Shown piece by piece: positions 6,564-10,126 of a stretch of DNA of 10,126 bases. The stretch comes from Actinomycetota bacterium (lineage in GTDB: Bacteria > Actinomycetota > Thermoleophilia > Solirubrobacterales > Thermoleophilaceae): NCBI GenBank assembly GCA_005883295.1, contig VAWV01000001.1, forward strand, positions 1-10,126. Direction: 5' to 3'. Positions within the stretch are counted from its first letter, which is position 1; each line of letters begins with the position of its first letter. The notes under the pieces are model-generated. The model did no database searches. It was not told the DNA's origin and saw only the letters and a program-made list of their open reading frames with translations. A program made the position numbers and the translations under genes.

Positions 6564-6571
6564 AGCGTGGG

Positions 6572-6994
6572 GTGAGGAAACCGCTGATCGTCATGGGCGC
6601 GCTGAGCGCGGTTGTGTTGGCGGGTCCAGTCGCGCTGCCGATGGGCGCAGCGGCCGCGCTTCCCAAGGTCGCGGACACCGCTATTCCATCCGTGGGCCCG
6701 TTTCCGGCGGTCTCGGGCTATGCCCGAACCCTCCGAGGTGACATCACCCTCGGGTGGCACGGCCCGCCGCCCGCCGGTGGGGTCGCTCTTCCCAAGGACA
6801 CCGCTATTCGATCCGTGGGCCCGTTTCCGGCGGTCTCGGGCTATGTCCGAACCCTCCGAGGTGACATCACCCTCGGGTGGCACGGCCCGCCGCCCGCCGG
6901 TGGGGTGACCAATCGGTCGATGTTGCAAAGCGCCTCCCACAAGCCCCCGCGGAGGCCCGGCGCGAGGGCACGTCACCGGTCCGGCTGGGGGTGA
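6572..6994 (+). CDS. Small secreted protein of two near-identical tandem repeats, function unknown
   Basis: Not a family I recognise. The 140-aa product begins with a typical signal peptide: Arg-Lys, then a hydrophobic run to about residue 24, then an Ala-rich cleavage region near 25-30. The rest is two copies of a 37-residue unit (35-71 and 76-112, period 41), each preceded by LPK. Each unit contains SVGPFPAVSGY, RTLRGDITLGWHG and PPPAGGV, rich in Pro, Gly and aromatics and without Cys. The copies differ by Pro/Arg and Ala/Val only, plus Val-Ala missing before copy 2. A basic tail rich in Arg, Ser and Pro follows and may be disordered. The promoter and SD fit this start. The stop is 1 bp from the stop of the convergent dehydrogenase. 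The near-identity of the copies points to a recent in-frame duplication. Confidence 0.72.
   Translation: MRKPLIVMGALSAVVLAGPVALPMGAAAALPKVADTAIPSVGPFPAVSGYARTLRGDITLGWHGPPPAGGVALPKDTAIRSVGPFPAVSGYVRTLRGDITLGWHGPPPAGGVTNRSMLQSASHKPPRRPGARARHRSGWG
6659..6906 (+). repeat. Two-copy direct tandem repeat inside the small secreted-protein gene
   Basis: The core copies lie at 6674-6783 and 6797-6906, 110 bp each, with a period of 123 bp. I count two substitutions between them, both changing the amino acid, and none at silent sites. A 10-bp lead (CTTCCCAAGG) at 6659-6668 and 6788-6797 extends the repeat, with a 6-bp deletion before the second core. Both the period and the indel keep the reading frame. 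Confidence 0.95.
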
Positions 6995-6995
6995 A

Positions 6996-7691
6996 TCAGA
7001 GCGGCTGGTTGATGGGCCGCACGAGGATCTCGTTGACGTCCACGTGCGCGGGCTGGGAGAGGGCGAAGATCACGGTTCGGGCGATGTCCTCGGCCCTCAG
7101 CGCCCCGCTGGGCGGGTCGTCGAAGAACGGGGTGTCGACCATGCCCGGCTCGATCAGGGTCACCTTGATGGCGGTGGCGGCGACCTCCTGCCGGAGCGCC
7201 TCGCCCATGCCGCAGACGGCCCACTTCGTGGCCGAGTAGAGGGAGCCCGGCAACGCCCGCCGACCGGCAACCGAGCTGGTCAGCAGGAAGTGTCCGGAGT
7301 CGCGCTCGCGGAAGTGGGGGAGGACCGCGCGGATCGTGTACGCCGCGCCGAGGACGTTGGTGTCGACCATCGCGCGCCAGTGCTCCGGGGTCTCCTCGAG
7401 GAAACCGCGCTTGGCCCCGAAGCCGGCGTTGGCGAACGCGACGTCGATGCGGCCGAAGCGCTCGAGGGCGTTGTCCACGAGCGCAACCTGGTCCTCCCAT
7501 ACGGAGACGTCGCAGGGCTGCGCGAGCACCCGGCTGCCGCCGCCGCCCAGATCGTCGGCGACGCCGCGCAGCCGCTCCTCGGACCTCGACGCCAGCACGA
7601 GCCGGTAGCCCGCGTCGGCCGTGAGTCGCGCGGTGGCGGCGCCGATCCCGGTGCTTGCGCCGGTGATGAGCATCACGGGGTCGTCCGGCAT
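6996..7691 (-). CDS. Short-chain dehydrogenase/reductase (classical SDR)
   Basis: NAD(P)H-dependent oxidoreductase, 231 aa, cytoplasmic. The cofactor motif TGASTGIG is at residues 10-17 and NAG at 88-90. The catalytic tetrad is complete: Asn112, Ser140 (in LLTSSVAG), Tyr152 and Lys156 (in YSATK). IEPGMVDTPF follows, as in classical SDRs. Arg36 just after the second beta strand suggests, but does not prove, NADP preference. The substrate is unknown. The ATG at 7691 is preferred; an internal ATG six codons later would leave very little before the cofactor strand. No SD is visible, and a TAGAAC box lies 7 nt upstream. It is divergent from the CrtC/AttH-like gene across 45 bp, so the two may be co-regulated and could act on related lipids, but that is inference. 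Confidence 0.95.
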   Translation of the reverse strand: MPDDPVMLITGASTGIGAATARLTADAGYRLVLASRSEERLRGVADDLGGGGSRVLAQPCDVSVWEDQVALVDNALERFGRIDVAFANAGFGAKRGFLEETPEHWRAMVDTNVLGAAYTIRAVLPHFRERDSGHFLLTSSVAGRRALPGSLYSATKWAVCGMGEALRQEVAATAIKVTLIEPGMVDTPFFDDPPSGALRAEDIARTVIFALSQPAHVDVNEILVRPINQPL

Positions 7692-7698
7692 GGGGCGG

Positions 7699-7704
7699 GT
7701 TCTA
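7699..7704 (-). promoter_or_regulatory. Weak putative -10 box (TAGAAC) of the SDR gene
   Basis: On the minus strand TAGAAC ends 7 nt before the ATG at 7691. It lacks the final T of the consensus, so it is the poorest match of the set. It is listed because its spacing equals that of its neighbours. Confidence 0.3.
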
Positions 7705-7719
7705 TCAGCCGTGCTCGGG

Positions 7720-7725
7720 TAGCCT
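7720..7725 (+). promoter_or_regulatory. Putative -10 box (TAGCCT) of the CrtC/AttH-like gene
   Basis: TAGCCT ends 11 nt before the ATG at 7737, so the leader would be about 4-5 nt or absent. No SD is visible. Confidence 0.4.
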
Positions 7726-7736
7726 GCGCCACCGCG

Positions 7737-8720
7737 ATGGGAGAGCTCCGCACCGAGGCGCGCTTCCCGGCCGTCGCGCCGGGGCGCGGTCACTACGAGA
7801 GCTTCTTCATCCGGACCTTCCATCCCTCGGAGCCGCTTGGAGCGTGGATCCGGTACACGGTCCTGAAGCGCCCCGGTCAGCAACCGCGAGGCTCGCTCTG
7901 GTTCACGCTGTTCGACGCGGCCGCGGAGGGCCCCACGGCCTACAAGGTCACGTTCGATCCGGGCGACGTCACCCCGGATGCCTACATCAGCGTGGACGCG
8001 GCCGGCGCCTTCCACGACGGCGAGGCGAGCGGAGCCGCGGGGGATGCCTCGTGGTCGCTCACGTTCGAATCCCCGGAGCCTCCGCTCCGGCACCTGCCGC
8101 GCGGCTGGATGTACCGGGCGCCGATCCCCAAGACCAAGCTGCTGAGCCCCTATCCGGCGGCGCGCTTCAGCGGCGAGGTGAACGTCGCGGACCGCCGGAT
8201 CGAGCTCGACCGGTGGCCCGGCACGACCGGCCACAACTGGGGCGCCCAGCACGCCGAGCGCTGGATCTGGATGCACGGGATCGAGTTCCAGGGCGCGGAC
8301 GGAGCCTGGCTCGACCTCGGGTTCGGGCGAATCAAGCTCGGCCCCGTCACCACGCCATGGACCGGAACGGGCGCCCTCTCACTGGACGGCGAGCGCCTGC
8401 CGCTCGGCGGCCCGGCGGCCGCGCGCCGGACCGAGGTCCACGAGCGGCCCGACGGCTGCCGCTTCACGATCCCGGGGGCGGCCGCGACCGTCCACGGTGA
8501 CGTGGCCGCGCCCCTCAAGGACTTCGTCGGCTGGCTCTACTCGGACCCCGACGGCTCGGAGCACCACACGGTCAACTGCTCGATCGCGCGGATGGAGATC
8601 ACCGTCGAGCGCGAGGGTCGCGAGCCCCTCCGCCTCTCAACCGAGCACGGCGCCGCTTACGAGCTCGGAATGCGGGAGACCACCCACGGCATCCCGATCC
8701 AGCCCTTCCCGGATCCGTAG
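7737..8720 (+). CDS. Uncharacterised protein with CrtC/AttH-like (lipocalin-type) predicted fold
   Basis: A 327-aa soluble protein without signal peptide or membrane segment. It is rich in alternating beta strands, Trp and Gly. The best landmark is GHNWG at residues 165-169, followed by HAERWIWMHG. A comparable HxWG signature, usually with Asp in front, marks the AttH/hydroxyneurosporene hydratase (CrtC) and related lipocalin-like barrels that act on or bind terpenoid and lipid substrates. Here the first position is Gly, so hydratase activity should not be assumed. The length fits the two-barrel layout of that group. The ATG at 7737 is chosen because the coding signal begins there, right after a TAGCCT box. 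The gene is divergent from the SDR and converges on the secreted-protein gene with a 5-bp gap. Fold assignment is from motif memory only. Confidence 0.8.
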   Translation: MGELRTEARFPAVAPGRGHYESFFIRTFHPSEPLGAWIRYTVLKRPGQQPRGSLWFTLFDAAAEGPTAYKVTFDPGDVTPDAYISVDAAGAFHDGEASGAAGDASWSLTFESPEPPLRHLPRGWMYRAPIPKTKLLSPYPAARFSGEVNVADRRIELDRWPGTTGHNWGAQHAERWIWMHGIEFQGADGAWLDLGFGRIKLGPVTTPWTGTGALSLDGERLPLGGPAAARRTEVHERPDGCRFTIPGAAATVHGDVAAPLKDFVGWLYSDPDGSEHHTVNCSIARMEITVEREGREPLRLSTEHGAAYELGMRETTHGIPIQPFPDP

Positions 8721-8725
8721 CTCGG

Positions 8726-9784
8726 CTAGCCCGGGATGTGCTCGAGAAGCTGCTTGAGCCGGGCGTCCGCGAGCTTGGGCGCTCCAACCGCGATGAACCT
8801 GACCGTGCCGCGCAGGGTGCCGACCACCAGGTACTGGCGCCGCGTACGCAGCACCAGCGGGTCCCTGCCGCGGCGCAGCCCCGTGAGGCGATGCGAACGA
8901 CGCAGCTTCCTCCTCGCCTTGCGCGTGCTGTCGCCGGCGCGAATGTCCCTCAGATCGAACGGCGGCGAGTTCGTGAGCACCAGTAGCACGTGGCCGCCGC
9001 CGCCGCGCTTGCTGAACCCGGCCACGAGGCGCCCGCCGCCCGTCATGCAGTAGCTCACGTACAGGAGGCTCTCCTTGGTGGGCGGGCCCAGCGTCCTTAG
9101 CACCGACGAGCGCGTCTGCCCGAGGCGGATTCCGCCGATTCCGCGGTCGGCGGTGCCGCCGGGCACCCGGCAGCGATCGAGGCCCTTGCCGCCCGACCCG
9201 CCGCCCGGACCGCTCGTGACGTAGGGGTCGTGCTTCGCCGCCTTGGCCGCGCAGCTGGGGTCGGCCGGCACCGAGTTGTCGATGCGGACCCCGCCGCGGC
9301 CGTCCCCGAAGAACGGCTTGTACTGCGACGGGAACCCGGGCAGAAGGGTCGGATCGCCGCTCTGGCCCGCGATCGAGAAGTTCTCCACGTAGGCGCCGCC
9401 GGTGCCCTTCGCCTTGTCGAAGTAGTAGTCGCCGTCCCAGGCGTAGGTCTGGCTCTGCGGGATGCCCTCCGAGACCGATCCGACCCAGTGGTCGTGCTGG
9501 AAGTAGAAGCACTTGCCGCTCGCGATTGAGAAGCGCCTGGGCTCCTTCGACAGGAAGTCGACCACGCCCAGCTTGTCCACGTTCTGGTGGCGTTTGTCGT
9601 ACTCCACGCAGAACGGGTCCGCGTTCGGCTCCGGAAAGGCCGTTCCCCCGCCGACCTGCTGAAGGGTGCAGGCGAACGGGTTCGTGCCGTCCCACCCGAC
9701 GACGCCGCTGTCGGCACCCGCGGTTGCGGGGATCCACGCCGCCACGGCCAGCGCCGCCGCTGCGGTCGCGATCGCCCTGCACAT
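8726..9784 (-). CDS. Secreted two-domain cysteine-containing protein, function unknown
   Basis: A 352-aa exported protein that I cannot place in a characterised family. Residues 1-24 are a clear signal peptide, with likely cleavage after AGA (22-24). The mature N-terminal domain (25 to ~190) is rich in aromatics and Asp/Gly and has Cys39, 59, 92 and 178. A glycine-rich linker (191-201) separates it from the rest, which carries Cys205 and Cys246. That gives six cysteines in all, compatible with three disulfides. Residues ~215-350 contain GIGGIRLGQTRSSVLRTLG and a later IRAGDSTRKARRKL stretch, which resemble the repeated helix-turn of BamE/SmpA-like domains. The ATG at 9784 has a TATCCT box 6 nt upstream and no SD. 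It is divergent from the Tat-protein gene across 60 bp. The role is probably at the cell surface, by inference only. Confidence 0.85.
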   Translation of the reverse strand: MCRAIATAAAALAVAAWIPATAGADSGVVGWDGTNPFACTLQQVGGGTAFPEPNADPFCVEYDKRHQNVDKLGVVDFLSKEPRRFSIASGKCFYFQHDHWVGSVSEGIPQSQTYAWDGDYYFDKAKGTGGAYVENFSIAGQSGDPTLLPGFPSQYKPFFGDGRGGVRIDNSVPADPSCAAKAAKHDPYVTSGPGGGSGGKGLDRCRVPGGTADRGIGGIRLGQTRSSVLRTLGPPTKESLLYVSYCMTGGGRLVAGFSKRGGGGHVLLVLTNSPPFDLRDIRAGDSTRKARRKLRRSHRLTGLRRGRDPLVLRTRRQYLVVGTLRGTVRFIAVGAPKLADARLKQLLEHIPG

Positions 9785-9790
9785 GGGGCG

Positions 9791-9796
9791 AGGATA
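9791..9796 (-). promoter_or_regulatory. Putative -10 box (TATCCT) of the secreted-protein gene
   Basis: On the minus strand TATCCT ends 6 nt before the ATG at 9784, implying a leaderless mRNA. No convincing -35 is seen in the GC-rich stretch behind it. Confidence 0.5.
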
Positions 9797-9832
9797 CCCC
9801 GTAACGGTGACTCCGCGCGCGGGCTTCTGAGG

Positions 9833-9838
9833 TAGGTT
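9833..9838 (+). promoter_or_regulatory. Putative -10 box (TAGGTT) of the Tat-protein gene
   Basis: TAGGTT ends 6 nt before the ATG at 9845, giving the same leaderless geometry as the divergent partner. There is no SD. Confidence 0.5.
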
Positions 9839-9844
9839 CCGCGT

Positions 9845-10126
9845 ATGGAGAGCTCGGCACGACGGCTTGCCGACGAGCTGTCCCGCAGGGACTTCATGCG
9901 GCGGGCGGGGGTGCTGGGGGCGGGGGCGTTCGTGGTGGCCGCCCTGCCCCTTGCCGAGCGGATGATCGCCGCCGATCCGGCGCTGGCCGCAGTCGCGATC
10001 GACGACGCGACGCTGCAGGCGTTCGCCGACACGATGATCCCCGGCCGCAAGGTGGCGAAGACCGACATGGGGGACGAGATCCACCCGATGGCGATCGCCG
10101 GCGTGGATCGCCTGCCCGGGGCGGTC
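9845..10126 (+). CDS. Tat-exported protein, probably DUF5987-like (3' end outside window)
   Basis: Only the first 94 codons are present. Residues 13-37 form a twin-arginine signal: SRRDFMRR followed by a Gly/Ala/Val hydrophobic stretch, so the protein is exported folded, possibly with a cofactor or partner. After the signal, TLQAFADTMIPGRK, the HPMAIAGVD segment and the PGAV ending resemble what I remember of DUF5987 proteins. These are often found beside GMC-type oxidoreductases and are loosely like the small subunit of gluconate 2-dehydrogenase. If so, an oxidoreductase gene should follow downstream. The start is supported by the -10 box 6 nt upstream and by the position of the Tat motif. 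Export is firm; the family name is tentative. Confidence 0.85.
   Translation, partial: MESSARRLADELSRRDFMRRAGVLGAGAFVVAALPLAERMIAADPALAAVAIDDATLQAFADTMIPGRKVAKTDMGDEIHPMAIAGVDRLPGAV

Noticed and set aside
6480..6571. LexA/SOS box in front of dinB
   Set aside because: I looked for a palindrome of the GAAC-N4-GTTC type and found none.
6659..6906. CRISPR-like array or mobile-element repeat
   Set aside because: There are only two long copies, in frame within a gene with a signal peptide, and no spacers, terminal inverted repeats or transposase.
6419..6976. 185-aa minus-strand frame through the tandem repeats
   Set aside because: It also repeats because the DNA repeats with a period divisible by three. 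It lacks a signal peptide or SD and overlaps the start of dinB.
6572..6994. RiPP precursor with repeated core peptides
   Set aside because: The N-terminus is a Sec-type signal peptide rather than a leader peptide, and no modifying enzyme, protease or transporter lies in the window.
9813..9822. 10-bp palindrome CCGCGCGCGG between the divergent exported-protein genes
   Set aside because: Alternating C/G palindromes are expected by chance at this GC content, and it does not sit at a clear promoter element.
8637..9860. 407-aa minus-strand frame overlapping the secreted-protein gene
   Set aside because: Its composition is Arg/Gly-rich; the overlapping frame has a signal peptide, cysteine pattern and promoter, and this one has none.

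Overview
The window is very GC-rich and densely packed, with the third-position G/C bias expected of an actinobacterium. Three things point to a deep-branching, soil-type lineage, with Thermoleophilia/Solirubrobacterales as my best guess. They are a wax ester synthase/diacylglycerol acyltransferase (WS/DGAT), an actinobacterial-type cyclic di-AMP riboswitch in front of a cell-wall gene, and a Tat-exported protein resembling DUF5987. The lineage is inferred from gene content and was not tested by database search. I see no mobile element, CRISPR array, tRNA or rRNA.

Layout from left to right: aldehyde dehydrogenase (+, cut off at the left edge); YbaK/EbsC-type aminoacyl-tRNA deacylase (-); WS/DGAT (-); amidohydrolase with a long C-terminal extension (+); a CRP-like palindrome, a consensus -10 box and a c-di-AMP riboswitch; secreted RlpA-like double-psi beta-barrel protein (+); DNA polymerase IV, dinB (-); small secreted protein made of two almost identical repeats (+); short-chain dehydrogenase (-); CrtC/AttH-like predicted beta-barrel protein (+); secreted cysteine-rich two-domain protein of unknown function (-); and the start of a Tat-exported protein (+, cut off at the right edge).

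The genes look like single transcription units rather than one operon. From the amidohydrolase onward every gene, except the riboswitch-controlled one, sits on the strand opposite to the gene before it. Divergent pairs share gaps of only about 45-92 bp, and convergent partners nearly touch or overlap at their stops. Most starts have a TANNNT-like -10 box 6-11 nt upstream and no Shine-Dalgarno (SD) sequence, which suggests leaderless transcripts. Three genes do have a good SD: the WS/DGAT, the RlpA-like gene and the repeat protein.

Functional themes are lipid and aldehyde metabolism (aldehyde dehydrogenase, WS/DGAT, short-chain dehydrogenase, CrtC/AttH-like protein), cell-wall remodelling under second-messenger control (possible CRP site plus c-di-AMP riboswitch in front of the RlpA-like gene), translation and replication housekeeping (YbaK-like, DinB), and several exported proteins of unknown role. 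The best leads are the two-layer regulatory region at 4452-4676 and the freshly duplicated repeat gene at 6572-6994.
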